The position numbers and the translations under genes were made by a program. Below are positions 16,526 through 25,458 of a stretch of 64,000 bases of DNA, one piece after another. Source of the stretch: Allokutzneria sp. A3M-2-11 16 (GTDB lineage: Bacteria; Actinomycetota; Actinomycetes; Mycobacteriales; Pseudonocardiaceae); the NCBI RefSeq assembly GCF_024213555.1, contig NZ_JANAVO010000017.1, positions 26,806 to 90,805 on the forward strand, given 5' to 3'. Each line of letters begins with the position of its first letter. Position 1 is the stretch's first letter. A model generated the notes under the pieces. The model had not been told where the DNA came from and ran no database searches. It worked only from the letters and a program-made list of their open reading frames with translations.

Positions 16526-17005
16526 ATGTCCACCTGCTCGCACCGCAACACGATCGTCGTCGGAGTCGACGGGTCGGAACCGAGCGTCCAGGCGCTGCGC
16601 TGGGGCTTCAAGGAGGCGATGCTGCGCGACGCGTCGGTGACCGCCGCGATCTTCTGGACGCCGCCGGGGATCTCACCGTCGAGCATGCCGATCCCGGTGG
16701 TCACGCCGATGGACGACGAGACCGAGGTCTACCGCGAGGTGCTGGCCGAGGCGCTGCGCCGGGCCCGCCCCGGCTACGAGAAGGTGCCGGTCCGGGAGGT
16801 GGTGGAGCCGGGTCTGGCGGGCTCGCGCCTGGTGGAGCTGGCCGAGGGCTCGGAGATGCTGATCCTGGGCAGCCACGGGCACGGGCACGTGATGACGGCG
16901 CTGATGGGCTCGGTGAGCGCGGCGGTGATCCGCAAGGCGAACTGCCCCGTCGTGGTCATCCCGACCCGCCTGGTCGCCGAGCTGGAGCCGTCCTGCTCCC
17001 GGTAG
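16526..17005 (+). CDS. universal stress protein (UspA family)
   Basis: A 159-aa single-domain Usp. It starts after a strong AAAGGAGG ribosome-binding site at ATG 16526. It has the family opening IVVGVDGSEPSVQALRWG and the ATP-binding motif G-x2-G-x9-G-S in GSHGHGHVMTALMGSVS, followed by NCPVVVIP, so ATP binding is predicted. Such proteins are induced by starvation, hypoxia or other stress and are cytosolic dimers. It stands alone, divergent from the flavin dehydrogenase and ahead of the siderophore uptake genes; no shared operon is evident because an iron box separates it from them. Confidence 0.92.
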   Translation: MSTCSHRNTIVVGVDGSEPSVQALRWGFKEAMLRDASVTAAIFWTPPGISPSSMPIPVVTPMDDETEVYREVLAEALRRARPGYEKVPVREVVEPGLAGSRLVELAEGSEMLILGSHGHGHVMTALMGSVSAAVIRKANCPVVVIPTRLVAELEPSCSR

Positions 17006-17042
17006 TTCGACCAGATCCGGCCCCGGGAACAGGGAGAGCAAC

Positions 17043-17061
17043 TTAGGTATGGCTATCCTCA
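17043..17061 (+). promoter_or_regulatory. iron box (IdeR/DmdR-type operator)
   Basis: TTAGGTATGGCTATCCTCA matches the actinobacterial iron-box consensus (TTAGGTTAGGCTAACCTAA) at about 15 of 19 positions and is a near palindrome. It ends four bases before the GTG start of the first permease gene, so the message would be leaderless or nearly so, with repression by Fe-loaded IdeR/DmdR. Confidence 0.75.
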
Positions 17062-17065
17062 CCGG

Positions 17066-18076
17066 GTGACGTGGGGAAGCGCTCTCACCTCGCGGCGGAT
17101 CGGTCTGCTGCTCGCGCTGGCCGGGCTGGCCGCGTGCGCGCTGCTGTCGATCATGGTCGGCAGCCGGTGGCTCGGCGTCGGGGCGGTGCTCGACGCCCTG
17201 CTCCACCCCGCTGGGGATCAGACCGAGGCGATCGTCTGGGGCTTGCGCGTCCCCAGGACCGGTTTCGGCCTCGCGGTGGGTGCCGCGTTGGGCATGGCGG
17301 GCGCGCTGATGCAGGGGCTGACCCGCAATCCGCTGGCCGATCCCGGGCTGCTCGGGGTGAGCGCGGGCGCGTCGCTGGCCGTGGTGCTGGCCACCGGTTT
17401 CCTCGGCGTCACCTCGCTCTCCGGGTACATCTGGTTCGCTTTCGCGGGCGCCGCGGTGGCCGCCGTGGTGGTGTTCCTGCTCGCCGCACGAGGGGTCGGC
17501 GGGGCGACGCCCACGAAGCTCGCGCTGGCCGGGGCCGGGGTGACGGCGATGATCGGTTCGCTGACCACGAGCGTGCTGCTGGCCGACGCGGCCACCCTGG
17601 ACCGCTACCGCTTCTGGTCGGTCGGCGCGCTCAGCGGCCAGGACCCGGCGACGCTGCTCCAGGTGCTGCCGTTCCTCGCGGTGGGCGCGCTGCTCGCGGC
17701 GATGATCTCGCCGGGGATGAACGCGCTCTCGCTCGGCGAGGACGCCGCGCGCGGGCTGGGCCAGCGGATCGGGCTGATCCGTGTCGCCGGGGTCGTCGCG
17801 ATCACGCTGCTCGCCGGAGCCGGGGTCGCCGTGTGCGGGCCGATCGCGTTCGTCGGCCTGGTCGTGCCGCACCTGGCGCGGGCGATCTGCGGCCCCGACC
17901 ACCGCTGGGTGCTCGCGTACTCCGCCGTGCTCGCGCCCGCGCTGCTGCTGGCCGCCGACGTGCTCGGCAGGCTCGTGGCCCATCCGGACGAGCTGCACGT
18001 CGGCATCGTGGTCGCCGCGCTCGGGGCCCCGTTCTTCATCGCCTTCGTCCGCCGCAGCCGGGTGGCGGAGCTGTGA
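17066..18076 (+). CDS. Fe3+-siderophore ABC transporter permease (FecCD family), first
   Basis: A 336-aa FecCD/BtuC-type permease with about nine to ten membrane helices. The signature is GMAGALMQGLTRNPLADPG followed by LLGVSAGASLAVVLATGF, and a later GPIAFVGLVVPHLARAICGP, the loop that docks the ATPase. It moves ferric siderophores inward together with the second permease and an ATPase. It starts at GTG 17066 directly after the iron box. Its stop overlaps the next start as GTGA (18073-18076), giving translational coupling. No ATP-binding gene is in this operon. Confidence 0.92.
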   Translation: MTWGSALTSRRIGLLLALAGLAACALLSIMVGSRWLGVGAVLDALLHPAGDQTEAIVWGLRVPRTGFGLAVGAALGMAGALMQGLTRNPLADPGLLGVSAGASLAVVLATGFLGVTSLSGYIWFAFAGAAVAAVVVFLLAARGVGGATPTKLALAGAGVTAMIGSLTTSVLLADAATLDRYRFWSVGALSGQDPATLLQVLPFLAVGALLAAMISPGMNALSLGEDAARGLGQRIGLIRVAGVVAITLLAGAGVAVCGPIAFVGLVVPHLARAICGPDHRWVLAYSAVLAPALLLAADVLGRLVAHPDELHVGIVVAALGAPFFIAFVRRSRVAEL

Positions 18077-19056
18077 CGGCCCGGCCGAGGACGATCGTCG
18101 CCTGCTTCCTGCTCGGGGCGAGCGCGTTCTTGTTGCTGTGCTTGGAGATCACCATCGGTGACTTCCCGTTGACCGTGCCCGAGGTCGCGGCGGGCCTGTT
18201 CGGTTCCGGTGACCCGGCGGCCCTGCTGGTGATCAACGAGATCCGGCTGCCGCGCGCGCTGGTCGGCCTTCTGATCGGGATCGCCTTCGGTGTCGGCGGG
18301 CTGCTTTTCCAGGCTCTGGCGCGGAATCCGCTGGCCAGCCCGGATGTGATCGGTGTGACCGACGGCGCGAACACCTTCGCCGTCGCGACGTTGCTGGCCG
18401 GTGCCGGGACGGGGCTCGGCATGTCCACGATGGCCGTGCTGGGCGGGTTCACGGTGTCCGCGATCGTGGTCGGCTTGTCCTGGAAGCAGGGCACCACGGG
18501 CATCCGCATCGTGCTCGTGGGCATCGGCATGGCCGCGCTGTGCGGCAGCATCACCGACTACCTGCTGCTCAAGTCCGGTGCTTTCCAGGCGCAGCAGGCG
18601 GTTGTGTGGTTGACCGGCAGTCTCAGCGGACGCACCTGGGGCAGCGTTCCCGCGTTGGCCGTCGCGGTCGCGCTGCTCGTGCCCGCCGCGCTGGCGCTCG
18701 GGAAGTGGTTGGCGGGCTTGGAGCTCGGCGAGGACACCGCCCGCGGCCTCGGCGTCCCCGTTCAGGGCGCCCGCCTGGCGATCATGGCTGTCGGCGTCGG
18801 CCTGGTCTCTTTCGCGACCGCCGCGGCCGGTCCGGTCGCGTTCGTCGCGCTGCTCGCTCCGCAGATCGCGCGGCGGCTCGTGCACCCCTCCGTCCCGCCG
18901 CTGATGACGTCGGGTCTGGTCGGGGCGGTCGTGGTACTGGCAGCCGATCTCGTTGCCCGCACGCTGTTGTCCTCCGGCGAGCTGCCCGTGGGAGTGGTGA
19001 CCGGAGTGGTCGGGGCTCCGGTCCTGCTGTGGCTGCTCGCCAGAAGTTTCCGTTGA
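18073..19056 (+). CDS. Fe3+-siderophore ABC transporter permease (FecCD family), second
   Basis: A 327-aa FecCD permease from GTG 18073, translationally coupled to the first. Motifs are RLPRALVGLLIGIAFGVGGL then LFQALARNPLASPDVIGVTD, and GPVAFVALLAPQIARRLVHP near the C-terminus. It is the heteromeric partner of the upstream permease. Two divergent FecCD subunits in tandem are typical of catecholate/hydroxamate uptake systems such as FepD-FepG. It is followed 15 bases later by the binding protein gene with an AAAGGAAAA-like site, so the three genes form one iron-regulated operon. Confidence 0.92.
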   Translation: MTARPRTIVACFLLGASAFLLLCLEITIGDFPLTVPEVAAGLFGSGDPAALLVINEIRLPRALVGLLIGIAFGVGGLLFQALARNPLASPDVIGVTDGANTFAVATLLAGAGTGLGMSTMAVLGGFTVSAIVVGLSWKQGTTGIRIVLVGIGMAALCGSITDYLLLKSGAFQAQQAVVWLTGSLSGRTWGSVPALAVAVALLVPAALALGKWLAGLELGEDTARGLGVPVQGARLAIMAVGVGLVSFATAAAGPVAFVALLAPQIARRLVHPSVPPLMTSGLVGAVVVLAADLVARTLLSSGELPVGVVTGVVGAPVLLWLLARSFR

Positions 19057-19071
19057 CGGGAAAGGAAAACC

Positions 19072-20034
19072 ATGAGCACGACACGACGCGCCTTCCTCGG
19101 CGGCATGGGTTTGCTCGCGCTGGGCGCCTGCGGTTCCCCGCGCGGCGCGGCGGGCGGCACCGCCTGGGAGTTCACCGATGACCGGGGCCGCAAGGCCGGT
19201 CGCCCAGCTCGCCCGCAGCGCGTCGTCGCCCAGATCACCGCCGCCGCGGCCTTGTGGGACTTGGGGATTCGGCCTGTCGGCGTGTTCGGCCCGCAGAAGC
19301 GCCCCGACGGCTCCAACGAGGTCATGATCGGCAATGTGGACCTGTCCACGACGCAGTCGGTCGGCATCACCTACGGCGAGTTCAACGTCGACAAGTTCCT
19401 GTCGCTGCGCCCCGACCTCCTCGTGACCGTGATGTACGGCGATGAGCTCTGGTACGTCCCCAAGGAGCCGACGCCCACCATCGAGTCCGTCGCCCCCATC
19501 GTCGGCATCCGTTTGAACGGCCGCTCCGCCCGCACCAACATCGAGGCTTTCGTCAAGCTCGCCGGTGACCTCGGCGCCGACCCCAATGCTCCCGCCGTCG
19601 TCGAGGCGAGGGCCGATTTCGACCGCGCCGCCGAGAGTCTTTCCGCTGCCGCCAAGTCCGGCTTGAAGGTGCTGATCGTCAGCGCCAACAAGGACAAGCT
19701 CTACATCGCCACCCCCACCTACCACGGCGACCTGAAGTTCTTCCAGGAGCTCGGCGTGGACGTCGTGGTCCCCAACGCGGGCAAGGACGCCTTCGAGTCC
19801 CTGAGCTGGGAGCAGGCCGACCGCTACCCCGCCGACGTCATCCTGGTCGACAGCCGCGCCGCCACGTCCATCCCCCGCGCCGGGCTGAACGCGATCCCGA
19901 CGTGGTCCCGCCACCCGGCCGTCAAGGCGGGCCAGGTTTTCGAGTGGGCGGCGGAGACCCCGTACAGCTACAACCGTTTCGCCCCGGTCCTCCGCTCGCT
20001 GACCGAGGCGCTCGGCAAGTCCCACCGCGTCTAG
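19072..20034 (+). CDS. Fe3+-siderophore-binding lipoprotein (FepB/FhuD-like)
   Basis: A 320-aa substrate-binding protein. The N-terminus TTRRAFLGGMGLLALGACG combines a twin-arginine motif with a lipobox (LGAC, Cys20), so it is probably exported folded and lipid-anchored. The two-lobe helical-backbone fold is shown by RPQRVVAQITAAAALWDLGI, LRPDLLVT, and the central helix region after IEAFVKLAGDLGADPN. It captures the ferric siderophore for the two FecCD permeases upstream. Its stop (20032-20034) is followed at once by an AraC-family remnant. The ATPase and any siderophore biosynthesis genes must lie elsewhere or be lost. Confidence 0.92.
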   Translation: MSTTRRAFLGGMGLLALGACGSPRGAAGGTAWEFTDDRGRKAGRPARPQRVVAQITAAAALWDLGIRPVGVFGPQKRPDGSNEVMIGNVDLSTTQSVGITYGEFNVDKFLSLRPDLLVTVMYGDELWYVPKEPTPTIESVAPIVGIRLNGRSARTNIEAFVKLAGDLGADPNAPAVVEARADFDRAAESLSAAAKSGLKVLIVSANKDKLYIATPTYHGDLKFFQELGVDVVVPNAGKDAFESLSWEQADRYPADVILVDSRAATSIPRAGLNAIPTWSRHPAVKAGQVFEWAAETPYSYNRFAPVLRSLTEALGKSHRV

Positions 20035-20036
20035 AA

Positions 20037-20252
20037 CGGCGCCGGTTCCGCGCCGAGACCGGCGTGTCGCCGCAGCAGTGGATCCTGCGCCAGCGCATCG
20101 CGACGGCGCAACGGCTGCTGGAGCTGACGGAGATCCCGGTGGAGGGGGTGGCCCGCGCGGTCGGCTTCAGCTGCGCGGCGGCGTTGCGCACCCACTTCCA
20201 GTCCACAGTGGACACCACACCGACGAAGTACCGCGCCCGCATGCGCACCTGA
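20037..20252 (+). pseudogene. C-terminal remnant of an AraC-family regulator
   Basis: Directly after the binding-protein stop, one frame encodes about 70 residues: FRAETGVSPQQWILRQRI, then ATAQRLLELTEIPVEGVARA and FSCAAALRTHFQSTVDTTPT, ending KYRARMRT. This is the double helix-turn-helix of AraC/GlxA-type activators, complete from helix 2 onward, with no start codon or N-terminal domain. It looks like the tail of a regulator whose 5' part was deleted. A GTCCACAGTGGAC palindrome is embedded at 20201-20213. Confidence 0.8.
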
Positions 20253-20282
20253 CTGTCGAGGGCGGATGCCACAATCCCGCCC

Positions 20283-21311
20283 ATGACGCGGACGACGATC
20301 GTCGAACTGGCCAGCCGGATGGTGTGGCTGGGCATGCTGTCGGAGGAGAAGGCCGTCGCGTTCCTGACCGACATCGGCAAGCGGGACAAGGACTACCTCG
20401 ACAAGCAGGAGGAGGCGCGCGATCTCGTCCCGTGGTTCTCCGAGCTGGGTGTCGCCTTCTCGGTCCACGGCGAGGACGTCGACTCCGTGGCGCAGTACTA
20501 CCGCTACCTGTTGGAGGAGGAGGTCTCCGCGGTCACCGGCGTGACCTTCTCCGACGTCGTGCTGGTGCGCGACGAGGACGGTGACGAGGCGTTGCACTTC
20601 CTGCGCGACGGCGAGCCGGTCTGGTGGCGGGTCGAGCACGTCTCGGAGGACTACGCGGATCAGGGCGCGTTCGCCACGCAGATCGGTGACCTGGAGCCGG
20701 GTGCGGCCGATCCGCGCGTGTTCCACCACGTCCGCCCGGAGAAGGTGGAGTCCTGCCAGGACGACGTCTACCTGCTGGCGACGCCGGACCAGGCGCGGGC
20801 GTTGCACGAGGAGTTCGGCTTCGACCTCTCCGGGCTCGACAGGAAGGAGGCTGTCGAAGACCCCGGCACTTGGCTGTCCGAAATGGACAGTTCACTCGCT
20901 GTGTGGCGCAAGGGGTTCCTCCCGGCGGAGTTCCCCTTCGACTTCTCCCCCGGCTCGCTCGACGCGCTGGAATCGCTCGTGCGGGCACGGTTCTCCGGCT
21001 GGGACGCGGTCAAGGACGCCGCGGACGACCCGTTCGTCGTCGGGGCCGTCCGCTACCTGGGCGAGACGGTGCTCCGGAACGCGCCCGCGCGCTGGGACTA
21101 CGACGGGCGCGTGGTGCTCCGAGCAGACGTCCCGGCGGCGTTCAGCGTGACCGAAGTCCCGCTGCACCTGCTCTGCCGCGTGGCGGAGAGCAGCGAACCC
21201 GGCACGCTGCGCGAGGTCGTCGACGACGTCCGGCAGTCGACCCGCAGCTACCGATCAGCGCTGCGTCTTCTGGAAGAGCAGAGTCTTCTCGAAAAGCAGG
21301 GGGATGCCTAA
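20283..21311 (+). CDS. unknown 342-aa soluble protein
   Basis: Starts ATG 20283 and encodes an acidic, soluble protein without signal peptide or membrane segment. The first 40 residues (TIVELASRMVWLGMLSEEKA, then FLTDIGKRDKDYL) are helical; the middle alternates short strands and loops (SDVVLVRDEDGDEALHFLRD, then VWWRVEHVSEDY), and the C-terminus is helical (TRSYRSALRLLEEQSLLEKQ). No family is recognised. The gene follows the AraC remnant by 30 bases and precedes the NCS1 permease by about ten, so it may be co-transcribed with the latter. Coding bias is clear, so it is very probably a real gene. Confidence 0.7.
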   Translation: MTRTTIVELASRMVWLGMLSEEKAVAFLTDIGKRDKDYLDKQEEARDLVPWFSELGVAFSVHGEDVDSVAQYYRYLLEEEVSAVTGVTFSDVVLVRDEDGDEALHFLRDGEPVWWRVEHVSEDYADQGAFATQIGDLEPGAADPRVFHHVRPEKVESCQDDVYLLATPDQARALHEEFGFDLSGLDRKEAVEDPGTWLSEMDSSLAVWRKGFLPAEFPFDFSPGSLDALESLVRARFSGWDAVKDAADDPFVVGAVRYLGETVLRNAPARWDYDGRVVLRADVPAAFSVTEVPLHLLCRVAESSEPGTLREVVDDVRQSTRSYRSALRLLEEQSLLEKQGDA

Positions 21312-21320
21312 AGTGTGCCG

Positions 21321-22691
21321 ATGGCGTTCGACGCGCACGGCATTGAGCCGATCCCGACCGAGCACCGGGACTCCACTCCGTGGGAGCAGTTCTGGATCTG
21401 GTCCGGGGCCAACATCGCGCCCATCAACTGGGTGCTCGGCGCCCTCGGCGTCACGCTCGGGCTGAGCCTGGCCGAGACGCTGATCGTGATCGCGCTCGGC
21501 AACCTGGTCGGCTGCGCGGTCTTCGGGCTGTTCAACATCATCGGGCACCGCACCGCGGTGAACCAGATGGTGCTCGGGCGGGCGCCGTTCGGCAGGCGCG
21601 GCGCGATCGTGCCGGGCGTGGTGCAGTGCCTGGTCTCGATGGGCTGGGTCGGCGTGAACACCTGGGTGGTGCTCGACCTGGTGATGGCGGTGCTGCGGCA
21701 GCTCGGCGTGCACGGCGGCACCGGGATGAAGTACTTCATCGCCGCGATCATCATGGTGGTGCAGCTCGGGCTCGCGCTCTACGGCTTCTACGCGATCCGG
21801 ACGTTCGAGAAGTACACCGTGCCCGCGACGGTGCTGGTGATGGCGATCATGACCGTGCTCGCGCTGAGCCAGACCGACCTGGACTGGACCACGGCGACGG
21901 CCACCGCGCCCGCCGACAAGCTCACCGCGATCACCCAGCTGCTCACCGCGATCGGCATCGGCTGGGGCATCACGTGGCTGCCGTACTCGGCCGACTACAG
22001 CCGGTTCGTCCGCCCGGGGGCCTCTGCGCGGTCGGTGTTCTGGTCGACGGCGCTGGGCATGTACGTGCCGACCGTGTGGCTCGCCGGGCTCGGCGCGTGC
22101 CTGGCCAGCTCCGGCGGCAGCACCGATCCGTCCGCGCTGGTGGTGAGCGCGTTCGGCGCGATGGCGCTGCCCGTGCTGCTGCTGATCATGCACGGGCCGG
22201 TGGCGACGAACATCCTCAACCTGTACTCGTGCTCGCTGGCCGCGCTGTCCATCGGGATCAAGGCGGCGCGGTGGAAGGTCACGCTGGTGGCCGGGGTCGT
22301 CGCGTCGGCGGTGCTCGTGGTGTTCGTGCAGGCCGATGACTTCGCGCGGGCCTTCGACCACTGGCTGGTGTCGATCCTGGTCTGGATCAGCCCGTGGGCG
22401 AGCATCGTGCTCGTCGACTTCTTCGTGCTGCGCAAGGGAAAGATCGTCATCAGCGACCTGTACGAGGAGTCGAGCTCGGTGAACGCGCGCGCACTCGTCA
22501 GCCTGGGCGCCGGACTCGTGGCGGGCTGGGCGTGGCAGTACGGCATGGTCCCGCTGATGCAGGGCCCGCTGGCGAAGGCGCTGGGCAACACCGACTTCTC
22601 CTGGCTGTCCGGGGCGCTGGTCGCGGGGGTCCTTTACTACGTCCTCTGTGGAGAACGGACTCCGGATGGCCGGAGACAGCCTGTGACGTAG
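21321..22691 (+). CDS. NCS1-family nucleobase (purine/cytosine) permease
   Basis: A 456-aa permease with about 12 membrane helices. The N-terminus (PIPTEHRDSTPWEQFWIWSG, then ANIAPINWVLGALG) has the NCS1 helix-1 substrate/sodium-binding pattern, and the GHRTAVNQMVLGRAPFGRRG stretch is typical of CodB/PucI-like transporters. Likely substrates are cytosine, purines, allantoin or hydantoins; the choice cannot be made from sequence. The start could be GTG 21315 or ATG 21321; neither has a clear ribosome-binding site, which fits coupling to the upstream gene. No nucleobase catabolic enzyme is adjacent. Confidence 0.9.
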   Translation: MAFDAHGIEPIPTEHRDSTPWEQFWIWSGANIAPINWVLGALGVTLGLSLAETLIVIALGNLVGCAVFGLFNIIGHRTAVNQMVLGRAPFGRRGAIVPGVVQCLVSMGWVGVNTWVVLDLVMAVLRQLGVHGGTGMKYFIAAIIMVVQLGLALYGFYAIRTFEKYTVPATVLVMAIMTVLALSQTDLDWTTATATAPADKLTAITQLLTAIGIGWGITWLPYSADYSRFVRPGASARSVFWSTALGMYVPTVWLAGLGACLASSGGSTDPSALVVSAFGAMALPVLLLIMHGPVATNILNLYSCSLAALSIGIKAARWKVTLVAGVVASAVLVVFVQADDFARAFDHWLVSILVWISPWASIVLVDFFVLRKGKIVISDLYEESSSVNARALVSLGAGLVAGWAWQYGMVPLMQGPLAKALGNTDFSWLSGALVAGVLYYVLCGERTPDGRRQPVT

Positions 22692-22709
22692 CCCGCTACT
22701 GTGTGCCAC

Positions 22710-23081
22710 ATGATGCGGACGAGCGAGCGGCAGCGCCCCCTGCTGCCGACGCTGCTCGTCCTGCTCGCGGCACTGGCCGCCCTCGGGCTGGCATCCCCCG
22801 CGTTCGCCTCGGTCCCCGACGACGGTGACCAGCACGCGCGGCACGTCGTCTCCGAGTTGGCGCACCCGAGCCCGACGCTGCGCGGGCGCCAGCACGCCCA
22901 CGCCGTCCCGGTGCGCGGTTACCTCGCCACCGGGCCGGTGCTGATCGCGCTGCTGCCGCCCGCCGAGCCGGTGCCGGAACCCCTTGCGCCGCTGGGCGAC
23001 GCCCCGCAGGACCGGCTCTCCGGATCGTTCGCCGAGCCCACCACCGCGGTCGGCTCGCGCGCACCGCCTCCGCGCGCCTGA
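22710..23081 (+). CDS. small secreted or membrane-anchored Pro-rich protein, unknown
   Basis: A 123-aa product from ATG 22710 (ATG 22713 or GTG 22701 also possible). One hydrophobic N-terminal segment (LLPTLLVLLAALAALGLASP) ends in AFA-SV, a plausible signal peptidase site. A His/Arg-containing stretch follows (HARHVVSELAHPSPTLRGRQ), then a second short hydrophobic patch (YLATGPVLIALLPPAEPVPE) and a Pro-rich tail. No family is recognised. It sits between the NCS1 permease and secDF on the same strand. Confidence 0.55.
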   Translation: MMRTSERQRPLLPTLLVLLAALAALGLASPAFASVPDDGDQHARHVVSELAHPSPTLRGRQHAHAVPVRGYLATGPVLIALLPPAEPVPEPLAPLGDAPQDRLSGSFAEPTTAVGSRAPPPRA

Positions 23082-23148
23082 CCCCAGCGCCCGTCACCAC
23101 CCCCGTCTGTCCTTTGTGGACAGCGGCTCATCCGGAGGCTTTCCACCC

Positions 23149-25452
23149 ATGTCGCGCCCACGCGCGCGCCGGGGACCCGTCGTGAGGGTGTTGCTCGCCC
23201 TCGCGGTCCTCGCCGCGTCCGTCTACCTCATCCTGTCCACCGCCCCGCGCCTCGGCCTCGACCTGCGCGGCGGCACCCAGATCGTGTTGCAGGCCAAGGA
23301 CTCCGCCCAGGCCAAGGCCGACGCCGCCACCACCGACCGGGCCCTGGAAGTGCTGCGCCGCCGCGTCGACCAGCTCGGCGTCGCCGAGCCGACGCTGGCC
23401 CGCTCCGGGGAGAACCGGATCATCATCGAGCTGCCCGGCGTGCAGGACCCGCGCCGGGCCGTGGAGGTCATCGGCCGCACCGCGCAGCTGACCTTCCACC
23501 CGGTGATCGGCGCCCAGCAGCCCGGCGCGCAGCCCAAGCCTGGGCAGAAGGTGCTGCCGACCGCCGAGGGCGAGCAGCTGGTGCTCGGCCCCGCCGCGCT
23601 GACCGGTGAGGGCGTCGCCGACGCCACCGCGGGCCCGGCCCCGAACGGCCCCGGTTACGTGGTGTCGATCAACTTCCAGTCGGCGGGCGGCAACGCCTGG
23701 GCCAAGCTCACCGGGCAGGCCGCGTGCGCGCCCGTCGGCAGCCCGGTGCGCCGCGTCGCCATCGCGCTCGACGACAAGATCATCTCGGCTCCCGAGGTGA
23801 ACCCGCAGGTCAGCTGCAACGTCGGCATCCTCGGTGGCTCCACCCAGATCACCGGCAAGTTCACCAACCAGCAGGCGTCCGAGCTGGCCGTGCTGATCAA
23901 GGGCGGCGCGCTGCCGGTGCCGGTCGAGGTCGTCGAGCAGCGCACGGTCGGCCCGACCCTGGGCGCCGACGCCATCCGCGCCAGCATCGAGGCGGGCGTC
24001 ATCGGCCTCGGCCTGACCGCGCTGTTCCTGATCGTCGTCTACCGCCTCGCCGGGCTGATCTCGGTGATCGCGCTCATCGGCTACTCCGCGCTGTCCTACG
24101 CGATGCTGCTGTTCATCGGCGCGACGCTGACGCTGCCCGGCCTCGCGGGCCTGGTGCTCGCCATCGGCATGGCGGTGGACTCCACGGTGCTGGTCTTCGA
24201 GCGAACGCGGGAGGAGTTCCTCGGCGCGCGCACCGACCAGCGACTGCCGAAGGCGCTCGACCGCGGTTTCGGCAACGCGCTGTCGGCGATCGTGGACTCC
24301 AACATCACCACGCTCCTCGCCGCCGGGCTGTTGTTCTGGCTCGCCACCGGGCCGGTGAAGGGCTTCGGCGTCACGCTGACCATCGGTGTGCTGGGCGCGA
24401 TGTTCTCCACGCTGGTGCTCACCAGGGCGCTGCTGTTCCTCGCCATTCGTGGGCCTTTCGCCAAGCACCCCAAGCTCACCGGCCTCGCTCACCACGGCAT
24501 CGTCCGGCGCAAGCTCGAGGCGCGCGACCCGAAGCTCTACGACCGGCCGGGCCGCTGGCTGATCGGTTCCGCGATCGTGCTCGTGCTGCTGTTCGCGGGC
24601 GTGTTCGTGCGCGGCATCAACCTCGGCGTCGAGTTCACCGGTGGACGCGTCTTGGAGTACTCGACCAGCGCGCCCGCGAACGTCGAGAAGGTCCGCAACG
24701 CCGTCAGCGAGGCCGGTTTCCCGCGCGCGATCGTGCAGGCGTCGGGCCAGGACGCGGTGACCGTGCGCACCGAGCCGGTCGAGAACACCGCGCCGATCCG
24801 TGACGCGGTCGCCAAGGCCGCGGGCAAGGCGGAGCAGATCCGCGACGAGAAGATCGGCCCGAGCCTCGGTGTCGAACTGCGGAACAACGCCCTGATCGCG
24901 TTGCTGCTCGCGGTTCTGGCGCAGTTGGCCTACCTGGCGTTCCGGTTCGACTGGCGGCTCGGCGTGGCGACCGTGCTCGCGCTCACCGCCGACGTGCTGA
25001 TCGTGCTCGGCACGTTCGCGTGGATGGACAAGACGCTCGACGCGGTGTTCCTCGCCGCGATGCTCACAGTGATCGGTTACTCGGTGAACGACTCCGTGGT
25101 CGTCTTCGACCGGGTGCGCGAGCTCCGCGGACTGCGGCCGAAGGAGACCTTCGCCAGGGTCAGCAGCGCGGCCGTGCTGCAAACCCTGCCGCGCACGGTG
25201 AACACGGGTATCGGTGTGCTGTTCGTGCTCGGCGCGCTGCTCGCGCTCGGCGGTGGATCGCTGGCCGACTTCGCGCTGGCCATGCTGCTCGGCCTGATCG
25301 CGGGCACGGCGTCCACGATCGTCACGGCCGCGCCGATCGCGGTGCTGCTGGACAAGCGGTGGCCCGGCGCGGGCAAGCAGCGCTCCAAGAAGAAGTCGCA
25401 CTACTCCGCGACGCCGGCCCACAAGCGCGACCACACCGGCGCCGTCGTCTAG
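23149..25452 (+). CDS. secDF: SecD-SecF fusion protein translocase subunit
   Basis: A 767-aa protein from ATG 23149 with a TCCGGAGG ribosome-binding site. The N-terminal SecD half has GLDLRGGTQIVLQAKD, the periplasmic P1 region, and six helices with LVLAIGMAVDSTVLVFERTR. The C-terminal SecF half has GINLGVEFTGGRVLEYSTSA, VIGYSVNDSVVVFDRVRELR and a basic cytosolic tail. Such proteins use the proton gradient to pull exported chains after SecYEG/SecA action. Most actinobacteria have separate secD and secF near ruvB/relA; this solitary fused copy is probably an additional SecDF, as its neighbours are unrelated. Confidence 0.93.
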   Translation: MSRPRARRGPVVRVLLALAVLAASVYLILSTAPRLGLDLRGGTQIVLQAKDSAQAKADAATTDRALEVLRRRVDQLGVAEPTLARSGENRIIIELPGVQDPRRAVEVIGRTAQLTFHPVIGAQQPGAQPKPGQKVLPTAEGEQLVLGPAALTGEGVADATAGPAPNGPGYVVSINFQSAGGNAWAKLTGQAACAPVGSPVRRVAIALDDKIISAPEVNPQVSCNVGILGGSTQITGKFTNQQASELAVLIKGGALPVPVEVVEQRTVGPTLGADAIRASIEAGVIGLGLTALFLIVVYRLAGLISVIALIGYSALSYAMLLFIGATLTLPGLAGLVLAIGMAVDSTVLVFERTREEFLGARTDQRLPKALDRGFGNALSAIVDSNITTLLAAGLLFWLATGPVKGFGVTLTIGVLGAMFSTLVLTRALLFLAIRGPFAKHPKLTGLAHHGIVRRKLEARDPKLYDRPGRWLIGSAIVLVLLFAGVFVRGINLGVEFTGGRVLEYSTSAPANVEKVRNAVSEAGFPRAIVQASGQDAVTVRTEPVENTAPIRDAVAKAAGKAEQIRDEKIGPSLGVELRNNALIALLLAVLAQLAYLAFRFDWRLGVATVLALTADVLIVLGTFAWMDKTLDAVFLAAMLTVIGYSVNDSVVVFDRVRELRGLRPKETFARVSSAAVLQTLPRTVNTGIGVLFVLGALLALGGGSLADFALAMLLGLIAGTASTIVTAAPIAVLLDKRWPGAGKQRSKKKSHYSATPAHKRDHTGAVV

Positions 25453-25458
25453 CCCCAG

